A DNA stretch of 6,051 bases from Nitriliruptoraceae bacterium. Lineage in GTDB: Bacteria > Actinomycetota > Nitriliruptoria > Nitriliruptorales > Nitriliruptoraceae. Shown one piece after another: positions 1-6,039 of this stretch. Positions within the stretch are counted from its first letter, which is position 1; every line of letters begins with the position of its first letter. Below the pieces are notes generated by a model. It was not told where the DNA came from, ran no database searches, and was given only the letters and a program-made list of their open reading frames with translations. Location of the stretch: positions 1 to 6,051 of the forward strand of contig SKNK01000522.1 in assembly GCA_007120565.1 (NCBI GenBank), in the 5' to 3' direction. A program made the position numbers and the translations under genes.

Positions 1-2
1 TC

Positions 3-440
3 GCCACGCTCAGCGATCAGGCACGTGGAGCGATCGGCACGGCCTGGCACCTCACCGACATCACCGGCGACATCGAGACCCACGCTCGGCTCGCTCGACG
101 GGACGCCGTGATCACGGCATTGCTGGAGTCGATCGCCGACCCGGTGGCCGTCGTCAGCAACGAGGGCACCGTGCTGGCGACCAACCCCGCCTGGTCCCGT
201 GCTGGCACGGCGGATCACCCACTCCTCGGCTCCGCTCCCGGTGATGACCTCCGGCAGGTCCTTCGGACGGCAGCCGAGCACGGCGACAGCCGCGCGGAAC
301 AGCTCCGATCCCGGGTGGAGCGGAAGCTGCAGGGACTACCCACCTCAGCCTTCCCGCCCGGCCTGACCTTCCGGCCGCTGGCGAACGAGGACGGAGGGTT
401 CGTCCTGAAGCTGGACGCGGCTGAACTGGCTCAGGGGTAA
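3..440 (+). CDS. PAS-domain protein, C-terminal part (5' end outside window)
   Basis: The frame is open from the left edge to TAA at 438-440, giving 145 visible residues; the true start lies upstream. The first 30 or so residues look like the end of a PAS/PAC unit (GTAWHLTDIT, then a charged helix). A second PAS domain follows from about residue 36 to the end, with the typical pattern DPVAVVSNEGTVLATNPAW (residues 46-64) and a final beta strand, GGFVLKLD. PAS domains sense ligands, redox state or light, or bind partner proteins, and usually control a linked output domain. No kinase, GGDEF, EAL or DNA-binding domain follows the last PAS, so any output domain must be N-terminal or on another protein. 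The GTG at 108 is an internal codon, because homology-like sequence continues upstream of it. The PAS call is fairly firm; the function is unknown. Confidence 0.8.
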   Translation, partial: ATLSDQARGAIGTAWHLTDITGDIETHARLARRDAVITALLESIADPVAVVSNEGTVLATNPAWSRAGTADHPLLGSAPGDDLRQVLRTAAEHGDSRAEQLRSRVERKLQGLPTSAFPPGLTFRPLANEDGGFVLKLDAAELAQG

Positions 441-479
441 CGTCCTTGGCCATCCCGTCACCTCCCGGGGGTCCCGGCC

Positions 480-1838
480 TTGACGCCACGTTCCATCATC
501 GTCGCCCTGAGCGCCGTCGGGCTGCTCGTCGCCGGCTGCACGCCCGCGGAGGAGCCGCCTGAGGTACCGGACGAGGTGGGGACCGACGAGGGGGCCTCCG
601 CTCGGGAGGGGTTGGACGACCCCACCGAGCAGGACACCGAAGGCCAGGACGAGGACGAGCGTTGGGATGACGACCCCCTGGTCGTCGGCGATGGCGACCC
701 CGAGGTGTTGGCAGCCCTCGAGCAGATCGCCGGGCAGGTTGCGGAGCTGCGTGACCTCGAGGTCCGGTCGCCGATCCACCTCGACGTCGTCTCCTCGGAA
801 GAGCTGGTCGAGATCGCGCGAGAGTTGAACGAGGAGGCGATCGACGACGAACGTCTCGCACGCCGCGACGACCGTCAACGCGCCCTGGAAACCCTCCACC
901 TGCTCCCCGTCGGCATCGATCTCGACGAGGCCGGCGAGGCGATGATCGAGGTCGGCGTGCTCGGGCTGTTCGCCCCGTTGACCGAGCGGGCCTATGCGGT
1001 CGCCGACGATGGCGAGCTCTCTCCGGCAGTGAGCTCCACGGTCGCGCACGAACTTCTCCACGCACTACAACACCAGCACTTCGGCCTCGACCGTCTCACC
1101 GACATCGACGAGCCAGACGAACGGTTCGCGTTGGCCTCGGTGGTCGAGGGCGATGCCGTCCTGATCGAGGAAGCTTGGATCGAGGAGAACCTCGACGAGG
1201 AGCAGCAGGAGGAACGAACCCTGCAGTTCGCGCGCCTGGGCGCCGCCGCGCAGGAGACCTTCGATGAGCTCCCCGACTACCTGTTGATCAAGCAGCTCCA
1301 GCCCTACTCGCTGGGAGAGCGGTTCGTGTCTCGGTTGCTCGAGGAAGGCGGGCAGGAGGCCCTGAACGCCGCCATCGCCGACCCACCACGGACCAGCGCC
1401 GAGGTCCGCGACCCGCAGCTGTACCTCGACGGCTTCACGCCGACCGACCCGCCGCCCCTGACCGCCCCCGAAGGTGATTGGCACGAGTTACATTCGAGTC
1501 GCTTCGGGGCGTGGCAGGTCGACGTCTACAGCGCAACGATGCCGCGGGGACATCCGCCGATCGGTCAGTACTGGCGGGGCGGCCAGATGGAGTCGTGGAT
1601 CGACGACGAGGGCCGCGTCATCGCCGCCTTCAGCGTGACCTTCGACGGCGACGCTGCGACGACCTTCTGCGAGCGCCTCCCGACGTGGTACGAGCATCAC
1701 ACCGAGGCCGACGTCGCCAACGACGGGACCTGGAGCACGGGCCAGGATGTCGCGGTGCTCGACTGCGACGACCAGAACGTGCGCCTGGCCATCGCGCCGG
1801 ATCGGACCCTCGCCGAGAGCATCGTCGGCGACGGCTGA
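480..1838 (+). CDS. Secreted lipoprotein with zinc-metallopeptidase-like HExxH motif
   Basis: A 452-residue protein. The TTG at 480 is the only plausible start: the frame is closed at 438-440, and GGGGG at 467-471 lies 8 bases upstream. Residues 1-20 form a lipoprotein signal peptide (Arg4, hydrophobic core, lipobox VAGC with Cys20), so the protein should be lipid-anchored outside the membrane. A very acidic, probably disordered linker spans about 21-75. Residues 185-201 hold an HELLH motif (His190, Glu191, His194) followed by ALQHQHF; a downstream EGDA (Glu223) is a good candidate third zinc ligand, as in gluzincins. TSAEVRDPQLYL (305-316) resembles a conserved segment I recall from uncharacterised archaeal and actinobacterial proteins with an AHELTHALQDQHF-type motif. 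The C-terminal domain (about 330-452) has two cysteines, 397 and 429, that could form a disulfide. Proteolytic activity and substrate are not shown; the family is poorly characterised. It lies 39 bases after the PAS gene and may be cotranscribed with it. Confidence 0.85.
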   Translation: MTPRSIIVALSAVGLLVAGCTPAEEPPEVPDEVGTDEGASAREGLDDPTEQDTEGQDEDERWDDDPLVVGDGDPEVLAALEQIAGQVAELRDLEVRSPIHLDVVSSEELVEIARELNEEAIDDERLARRDDRQRALETLHLLPVGIDLDEAGEAMIEVGVLGLFAPLTERAYAVADDGELSPAVSSTVAHELLHALQHQHFGLDRLTDIDEPDERFALASVVEGDAVLIEEAWIEENLDEEQQEERTLQFARLGAAAQETFDELPDYLLIKQLQPYSLGERFVSRLLEEGGQEALNAAIADPPRTSAEVRDPQLYLDGFTPTDPPPLTAPEGDWHELHSSRFGAWQVDVYSATMPRGHPPIGQYWRGGQMESWIDDEGRVIAAFSVTFDGDAATTFCERLPTWYEHHTEADVANDGTWSTGQDVAVLDCDDQNVRLAIAPDRTLAESIVGDG

Positions 1839-1846
1839 GCCGCCTG

Positions 1847-2596
1847 TCAGCTCTCGCGCGTCGCCGCCCGGTGGACCGCGAGGATCAGCAGCAGGGCCGC
1901 CGTGACGACCGCTACCACGGCGGCGCCGGCGTACTCGCCGGCACCCTCACCGGCAGCCATCCCGACCACGGCGGTCAACAGGGCGCTGGGTAACCACGAA
2001 CCCACCGCGTCGATCACCCCGAGGACGGGCAGGGTCAGCAGGATCACGATGGACACGAACACCGTCGCCAGTTGGCTCCGCAGGAACCCCGCCACGGCGG
2101 CGACCACGGCCACCGCGAAGACGAGGTAGAGCACGCCGTACAGGGTCCCGACGATCAGTTCCGCCACCGGCAGCCAACCGAGCAACGTCCCGGTCGTGAT
2201 CACGGCGATAACGGTGCCGAAGATGAGGGCAACCGCGGAGGCAACCGTCACCACCACGTAGCGCGGCACGACCAGGTCGGCAGGACGCTGGACCCGGGTG
2301 CGCAGGAAGGCCGCGAGCTCCGGACGCGCGTCCAGGGAGAGCGCTGCAGCCGCCACGATGATCACGGCCAACAGACCCAGCTGGGACGCGTTGCTGATGA
2401 ACTGCACCAGACCGTCCAGCGGCGTTGGATCCTCGAAGGTGATCTGCATCCCTTCGGTGCCGAACCGTTCGAGGATCTCCTGGATGTAGGCGGCAGAGAT
2501 CGGGCCCAACAGGGCGAAGAAGGCGTAGACCGCCAGCAAGGCCAGCCCTCGCGAGGTGCGGACCAGCCGAGCGAGTTCCAGTCGCCAGAGGGTCAT
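1847..2596 (-). CDS. ABC-2 family permease of exporter B
   Basis: A 249-residue integral membrane protein with about six hydrophobic segments, near residues 17-38, 70-88, 112-136, 146-172, 175-195 and 222-241. The stretch AAFLRTRVQRPADLVVPRYV (95-114), between helices 2 and 3, resembles the coupling-helix region of NosY/BcrB-type ABC-2 permeases, where a loop of the type TRPVSR contacts the ATPase. The ATG (2596-2594) overlaps the TGA of the ATPase gene as ATGA, and GGAG lies 8 bases upstream within the ATPase gene, so translation is probably coupled. It should form a dimeric channel driven by the fused ATPase 2593-3852. The position matches yxlG in the Bacillus sigY operon, but similarity to YxlG itself was not tested. 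The substrate is unknown. The 3' end converges with the lipoprotein gene, leaving only 8 bases between the stop codons. Confidence 0.88.
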   Translation of the reverse strand: MTLWRLELARLVRTSRGLALLAVYAFFALLGPISAAYIQEILERFGTEGMQITFEDPTPLDGLVQFISNASQLGLLAVIIVAAAALSLDARPELAAFLRTRVQRPADLVVPRYVVVTVASAVALIFGTVIAVITTGTLLGWLPVAELIVGTLYGVLYLVFAVAVVAAVAGFLRSQLATVFVSIVILLTLPVLGVIDAVGSWLPSALLTAVVGMAAGEGAGEYAGAAVVAVVTAALLLILAVHRAATRES

Positions 2597-3852
2597 GATG
2601 TCAGCTCCAGGAACGCGGTCTCGAGGTCGGTTGCCGGAGAGAACGAAGCCAGCCCGACGCCAGCGGCAGCCACCAGCGACGGGATGTGACGCTCGGCTTG
2701 GGTGGCATCGGACACGACCATCCGGAGCCGCCCTGGAGCAGGTTCGGTCAACTCGGTCACCCAGTCCTGTTCGAGCAGCCGATCACGCAACTCGCGGGTG
2801 TCACCGCGGACGTGCAACCCGTAGGCGGTGCTGGTGCGTGCCAACAGCTCCTCGATCGGTCCCTGGAACCTGAGCTCGCCGTGGTCGATCACGCCGACGA
2901 CGTCGCAGACCTGCTGGACGTCGGCCAACACGTGGGTCGACAGGATCACCGTGGTCGATCCCGCGAGTCCTCCGATCAGGTCGAGCACCTCTCGACGGCC
3001 GGCGGGGTCGAGTGCGGCGGATGGCTCGTCGAGGATGAGCAGCTGGGGCTCGCCGACCAGGCCCGCTGCCAGCCCAACGCGTTGTAGCATCCCACGGGAG
3101 AACCCACCGACGCGGCGGTCGATCGACTCGGTCAGCTTGACCTGTTCGAGGACGCGCTCGACCTGCGCGGGCGGTTGATCAGGGGCGGTCAGGGTGCGAG
3201 CCAGGTCCACCACCTCGCGGGCGGTGAGCCACGGTTCGAAGTGGGGGGTGTCGACGACGACCGCGACCTCGGACCGTGCTACCTCGACGTTGATGGTGCC
3301 GTCGGTCGGGCGCCGCAACCCGGCGAGGATCGACAGCATGGTGGTCTTGCCTGCGCCGTTGGGGCCGATCAGACCGTAGGTCGCACCCTGGGGGACCTTG
3401 AGGTCGACCTCCCGCAGTGCCCAGAGATCGCCGTAGCGCTTGCCGAGACCTTCGGTGGCCACGATCGTCGGTCGGGTCTCGATCGTGACGGTTCGGCCGT
3501 CCCGCCGCTCGAGGACGCGTGGGGCGGCGGTGATCTGGGCCGACGGGACCGTCTCGGATCCGGCTACATCGGCGCCGGAGCCGGGAGCGGTCGTGGTGGC
3601 GGACGCCGCGGCGACACCGGTGTCAGCATCGGGGACGGAGGTTCGCTGGCGCGGGCCGGCGACGCGACCAAGGGTCAGGTAGAGCACGGCGCCGATCGGG
3701 AAGCTGACCAGCACGATGATGGCCGCCCAGGCGCCCTTGGGGAGCTGCTTCACGTCGTGGAAGGCCAGGTCGATCAGGGTTGCGACCATGCCGATCAGCC
3801 CGACACCCGCGAGAACCCAGACCGCCGTCGGTAGCTCCGCCAACTCTTCCAC
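2593..3852 (-). CDS. PLDc_N membrane hairpin fused to ABC-2 exporter ATPase (exporter B)
   Basis: A 419-residue protein starting at GTG 3852, chosen because GAGAGG (3866-3861) sits 8 bases upstream and the hydrophobic domain begins at once; a TTG at 3945 would add 31 low-complexity residues with no ribosome site. Residues 9-29 and 41-61 are two membrane helices separated by a short Lys-containing loop and ending PIGAVLYLTLGR, the hallmark of the PLDc_N domain found at the N terminus of cardiolipin synthases and in small proteins such as YxlE. A linker rich in Ala, Thr, Ser, Gly and Pro (64-125) follows. The ATPase spans about 130-340: Tyr140 A-loop, Walker A GPNGAGKTT (163-171), signature FSRGMLQ (251-257), Walker B with Asp275 and Glu276, switch His307. 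The Q-loop glutamine is replaced by Asp (VVVDTPHFEPWLT), close to BcrA-type proteins, which carry Glu there. All catalytic motifs look intact. Partner: permease 1847-2596, overlapping by ATGA. Confidence 0.9.
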   Translation of the reverse strand: MEELAELPTAVWVLAGVGLIGMVATLIDLAFHDVKQLPKGAWAAIIVLVSFPIGAVLYLTLGRVAGPRQRTSVPDADTGVAAASATTTAPGSGADVAGSETVPSAQITAAPRVLERRDGRTVTIETRPTIVATEGLGKRYGDLWALREVDLKVPQGATYGLIGPNGAGKTTMLSILAGLRRPTDGTINVEVARSEVAVVVDTPHFEPWLTAREVVDLARTLTAPDQPPAQVERVLEQVKLTESIDRRVGGFSRGMLQRVGLAAGLVGEPQLLILDEPSAALDPAGRREVLDLIGGLAGSTTVILSTHVLADVQQVCDVVGVIDHGELRFQGPIEELLARTSTAYGLHVRGDTRELRDRLLEQDWVTELTEPAPGRLRMVVSDATQAERHIPSLVAAAGVGLASFSPATDLETAFLELTS

Positions 3853-3860
3853 CGACCGTT

Positions 3861-3866
3861 CCTCTC
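3861..3866 (-). promoter_or_regulatory. Ribosome binding site deciding the start of the fused ATPase
   Basis: GAGAGG on the minus strand, 8 bases before GTG 3852. No comparable site precedes the longer TTG option at 3945 or the GTG at 3882, so this supports the short form. Confidence 0.6.
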
Positions 3867-3976
3867 GTCCGTTGCTCTCCACGGAGCGAACCGCCGTCCG
3901 TGGCAGGGTCGTGCTACCCGGCCTCTCCTGCTCAGCCGCGCGCAACCTAGGCCGTCAACCGCGCTGGGGAGGGAAG

Positions 3977-3992
3977 GCCGGGGGCACCCGGC
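3977..3992 (-). terminator. Small hairpin after exporter A permease, possible weak terminator
   Basis: GCCGGG and CCCGGC form a perfect 6-bp stem with a 4-base loop, 3 bases after the TGA of the permease. The sequence after it on the minus strand is CTTCCCTCCCC, not a T-run, so it would be a poor intrinsic terminator. It may instead reduce read-through or protect the 3' end of the mRNA. Confidence 0.3.
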
Positions 3993-3995
3993 GGA

Positions 3996-4817
3996 TCAGC
4001 TCATCGCCACACCGATCGCCACGACCGCGTAGGGCAGGATCGCGAGGGCACCGAACGCGGGATGCAGGCGTCGACCTGCGCCGTGCTCGTCCCAGGCGTA
4101 GCAGAGCCGCGTCAGCACGAACGCCAGCACCGCGCCGATGGCCAGCACGCCCAACGCCAGCCACGGCGCCACGGTCGTCTCGGCACCCAACGCCAGTCCC
4201 CGCGCGGCCTCCATCGCGTAGGTCGCGGGCAACAGCAGCGACAAGGGCTGGAACAGGTCGGGGATCTGCTCGAGCGGGACGATGATGCCGGCCAGCAACA
4301 CCGACGGTAGGAACAGCAGCTGAGACCACAGGACCGCGATCCGCTCGTTGCCCGAGACCACGCCGATCAACGCTCCGAGGGCGACGTGGGCGGTCGCCGC
4401 GACCACCAGGATCAACGCGAACACGCCGAGGTTGGCGACGGGGTCCGCGTCGAAGATCAGCGGCGCGCTGATCGTGATGATCGCGCTGACGATCATCAGG
4501 TGCGCAACCGTGGTCGCGGCGGGAACCCCGAAGACCGCACCGGTCGGCACCCCGTTGATCCGGTAGCTACGAAGCACCCCCGTGGTTCGCGCCGTTATCA
4601 GCGGGCTCGGCAACCCGAACATGGCTGCAGCGAGCATGGCGAACACCGCCATCCCAGGGATCATCACCTCGGTGAACAGCGGGTTGAGCTCGGTCATGAA
4701 GACGCCGAGGAAGCCGTAGAAGCCGAGGGGGAACAGGTAGGTCATCAACAGCAGCGACCGATCGCGCACGCCGGTGCGCAGTTCGACCTTGGTGTGCTCC
4801 ACCAGCCCGGCGATCAT
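3996..4817 (-). CDS. ABC-2 family permease of exporter A (DrrB-like)
   Basis: A 273-residue membrane protein. Hydrophobic segments lie near residues 21-41, 51-70, 103-122, 130-154, 162-183, 217-238 and 253-272. The stretch FLPSVLLAGIIVPLEQIP (169-186), followed by a Pro-containing segment and ATYAMEAARGL, is the characteristic C-terminal signature of the drug/polysaccharide ABC-2 family (DrrB, NodJ type). Family members normally have six helices and end soon after a charged segment like that at 239-250; this one continues with a seventh hydrophobic segment. The ATG overlaps the ATPase stop as ATGA, and GAGGGGG lies 7 bases upstream, so the two are translationally coupled. It forms the membrane part of the exporter powered by ATPase 4814-5764. 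The substrate (drug, lipid or polymer) cannot be told from sequence. Confidence 0.9.
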   Translation of the reverse strand: MIAGLVEHTKVELRTGVRDRSLLLMTYLFPLGFYGFLGVFMTELNPLFTEVMIPGMAVFAMLAAAMFGLPSPLITARTTGVLRSYRINGVPTGAVFGVPAATTVAHLMIVSAIITISAPLIFDADPVANLGVFALILVVAATAHVALGALIGVVSGNERIAVLWSQLLFLPSVLLAGIIVPLEQIPDLFQPLSLLLPATYAMEAARGLALGAETTVAPWLALGVLAIGAVLAFVLTRLCYAWDEHGAGRRLHPAFGALAILPYAVVAIGVAMS

Positions 4818-5764
4818 GTCGTCACCCCCTCGCGTACGTTGCCGCCGACGACCCCGTCCGATGCCCGGGTCAGCTCGAGGAAGCGTTCTTCGAGTGACGG
4901 CCGCTCGACCCGCAGATCGACCAGCTCATCTCCCTCCTCGGCGAGACGGTCGAGGATCGCCGCCACCGTTGTCGCAGGATCCTCACTGAGCCACCGCGTG
5001 TACTCCCCGTCCGCGATGCGCTGCTGTACCCCAGGGAGATCCTCGCCTACCGCGGCCAAGCTGTGCTGCGTGCTCCGCACCGAAACGCGACTGAGGCCGG
5101 ACCCGGTCGAGGTCAACTCATCCGGGCTCGCCACCGCGACCGTGCGTCCGCGGAGCACGATGGCCACCCGGTCACACAGCGACTCGGCTTCCGCCATATC
5201 GTGGGTCGCCAAGAGGATCGTGGTACCCGCGGCCTTGAGTTCGAGCAACACCGCGTGCAGCTCGGCGCGAGAGGGGACGTCCAACCCGCTGGTGGGCTCA
5301 TCCAGGATGAGGACCGCCGGGTCGTGCGCGAGGGCGAGAGCAAGCACCAGGCGCCGTTGCTGACCACCGGACAAGGCTCCGTAGGCCGCATCGGCCTTCT
5401 CCGCCAACCCGAAGCGTTCGAGTAGGTCGCCGCGGGGCGCGACACCCCGGTAAGCGCAGAACAGGCGCATCGCCTCGGCGACCCGCATCGTCGACGGCAG
5501 CCCTGCCACCTGCAACTGAACGCCGAGGAGATCGCGCGCCGCCGACGGGTCGCGTTCGACGTCGACGCCCATCACCTCGAGTCGCCCGGTGTCGGGTGAC
5601 CGCAGTCCTTCGAGGCACTCGAGCGTGGTCGTCTTGCCCGCACCGTTGGGGCCGAGCACCCCGAACAGTTCCCCGGCGGCAACGGTGAAGGACACCTCGT
5701 CGACGGCGACCGTATCGCCGTAGCGCTTCGCCAGGCCGTCGATCCGGACGGCAGGAGTCGTCAT
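4814..5764 (-). CDS. ABC-2 exporter ATPase (exporter A, DrrA-like)
   Basis: A 316-residue cytoplasmic ATPase. The ATG at 5764 is preferred over the GTG at 5812 because AGGGGG lies 6 bases upstream and the fold begins at once; the 16 extra residues of the long form look non-homologous. Motifs in order: Tyr15 A-loop, Walker A GPNGAGKTT (38-46), Q-loop Gln85 (GVQLQ), signature LSGGQQ (131-136), Walker B LILDE (152-156), switch His188. TLECLEGLRSPDTG after Walker A is typical of actinobacterial multidrug/antibiotic exporters. The C-terminal 110 residues form an accessory region ending in PSLEERFLELT, a common ending in DrrA-type proteins (DUF4162-like). All catalytic residues are present. It is the first gene of the leftward block, with an unusual upstream region at 5765-6051. 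The role is export; the substrate is unknown. It is clearly different in sequence from the exporter B ATPase, so the two are not a recent duplication. Confidence 0.92.
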   Translation of the reverse strand: MTTPAVRIDGLAKRYGDTVAVDEVSFTVAAGELFGVLGPNGAGKTTTLECLEGLRSPDTGRLEVMGVDVERDPSAARDLLGVQLQVAGLPSTMRVAEAMRLFCAYRGVAPRGDLLERFGLAEKADAAYGALSGGQQRRLVLALALAHDPAVLILDEPTSGLDVPSRAELHAVLLELKAAGTTILLATHDMAEAESLCDRVAIVLRGRTVAVASPDELTSTGSGLSRVSVRSTQHSLAAVGEDLPGVQQRIADGEYTRWLSEDPATTVAAILDRLAEEGDELVDLRVERPSLEERFLELTRASDGVVGGNVREGVTT

Positions 5765-5770
5765 GATGGT

Positions 5771-5776
5771 CCCCCT
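5771..5776 (-). promoter_or_regulatory. Ribosome binding site deciding the start of exporter A ATPase
   Basis: AGGGGG on the minus strand, 6 bases before ATG 5764. It favours this start over the in-frame GTG at 5812. Confidence 0.6.
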
Positions 5777-5925
5777 AGTAGTGCTATCCGAGCGGCCGCA
5801 CGACACGCTCACCGGTTCGCGGCCGATCGAGGGCGAGGCTACGCGGACCGACCGCGGCGCGGCAGAGGCAAGGGTCCCGACCGGTGACGCTCACCGCCGG
5901 GCACTCGACAGGGGACGCCTCAGGC

Positions 5926-5983
5926 AAAAGGGTGGCCCCGCCCGGGCGGAGGATGAGCACGCATGGTGGACGGGCGGGGCCAC
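5926..5983 (-). terminator. Strong GC hairpin with TTTT tail: terminator or attenuator
   Basis: GTGGCCCCGCCCG (5932-5944 on the plus strand) and CGGGCGGGGCCAC (5971-5983) form a perfect 13-bp stem, 12 of 13 pairs G:C, with a 26-base loop. Reading the minus strand, the stem is followed by CC and then TTTT (5929-5926); reading plus, no T-run follows, so the polarity is leftward. The loop is longer than in typical terminators and the T-run is short. It lies 162 bases before the ATG of exporter A. It may end an unseen leftward gene or act as an attenuator in a long leader. Confidence 0.55.
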
Positions 5984-6025
5984 GGTCGCTGGCGGGAGAG
6001 GACCAGCTGGGACTAGCTAACACCT

Positions 6026-6039
6026 CCTATCGCGATAGG
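6026..6039. promoter_or_regulatory. 14-bp perfect palindrome, candidate operator
   Basis: CCTATCGCGATAGG reads the same on both strands. Its core TATCGCGATA is A/T-flanked and stands out from the GC-rich surroundings, as expected for a dimeric repressor site (TetR, PadR, GntR or MarR type). A minus-strand TTGCGC (6043-6038) overlaps its right end, with TTAGCT 18 bases on, so the palindrome could lie between weak promoter elements. No regulator gene is visible in the window; one may lie beyond 6051. Confidence 0.4.

Larger units (their letters stand above)
3853..3995 (-). other. Gap between exporter A and exporter B
   Basis: This 143-base gap separates the stop of the exporter A permease from the chosen start of the fused ATPase. 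It holds a small hairpin at 3977-3992 and a minus-strand TTGACG (3958-3953) that could be a -35 element. The hexamer 17 bases further on (CTGAGC) is a poor -10, so a promoter here is only possible. If real, exporter B could be transcribed separately from exporter A. Confidence 0.35.

Noticed and set aside
345..1061. Long minus-strand open frame of 238 codons opposite the lipoprotein gene
   Set aside because: It is antisense to a gene with a clear signal peptide and metal-binding motif; such frames arise from codon bias in GC-rich DNA, and its product shows no recognisable domain.
1826..1866. Inverted repeat CGGCGACG/CGTCGCCG around the two convergent stop codons
   Set aside because: Only 8 bp with a 25-base loop in very GC-rich coding sequence and no T-run on either side; not enough to call a bidirectional terminator.
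2072..2689. Plus-strand open frame of 205 codons across exporter B
   Set aside because: Antisense to the permease; the product is rich in Gln, Arg, Asp and His with no fold-like pattern.
3853..3945. 31-residue N-terminal extension of the fused ATPase from TTG 3945
   Set aside because: No ribosome site precedes it, and the extension is low-complexity, whereas GTG 3852 has GAGAGG at 8 bases and sits right before the first membrane helix.
3930..3958. Minus-strand TTGACG as a promoter for exporter B
   Set aside because: The -35-like hexamer is good, but no TANNNT-type -10 appears at 16-19 bases, so it was noted in the gap entry but not called as a promoter.
4386..5363. Plus-strand open frame of 325 codons across exporter A
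   Set aside because: It lies opposite the permease and ATPase motifs, and its product is low-complexity Arg/His/Ser-rich sequence without domain features.
5763..6020. Plus-strand 85-codon frame
   Set aside because: Its start overlaps the exporter A start codon region, it has no ribosome site, and its composition is unlike a real protein.
5784..6023. Minus-strand 79-codon frame starting at GTG 6023, which could be a leader peptide for exporter A
   Set aside because: The GTG lies inside its own Shine-Dalgarno sequence, and the product is Pro/Arg-rich with no pattern. It also runs straight through the 13-bp hairpin. Kept only as a remote possibility.
6021..6028. Plus-strand CACCTCCT, identical to the 3' end of 16S rRNA
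   Set aside because: The bases before it do not match the rest of the conserved 16S 3' end, so it is not an rRNA fragment.
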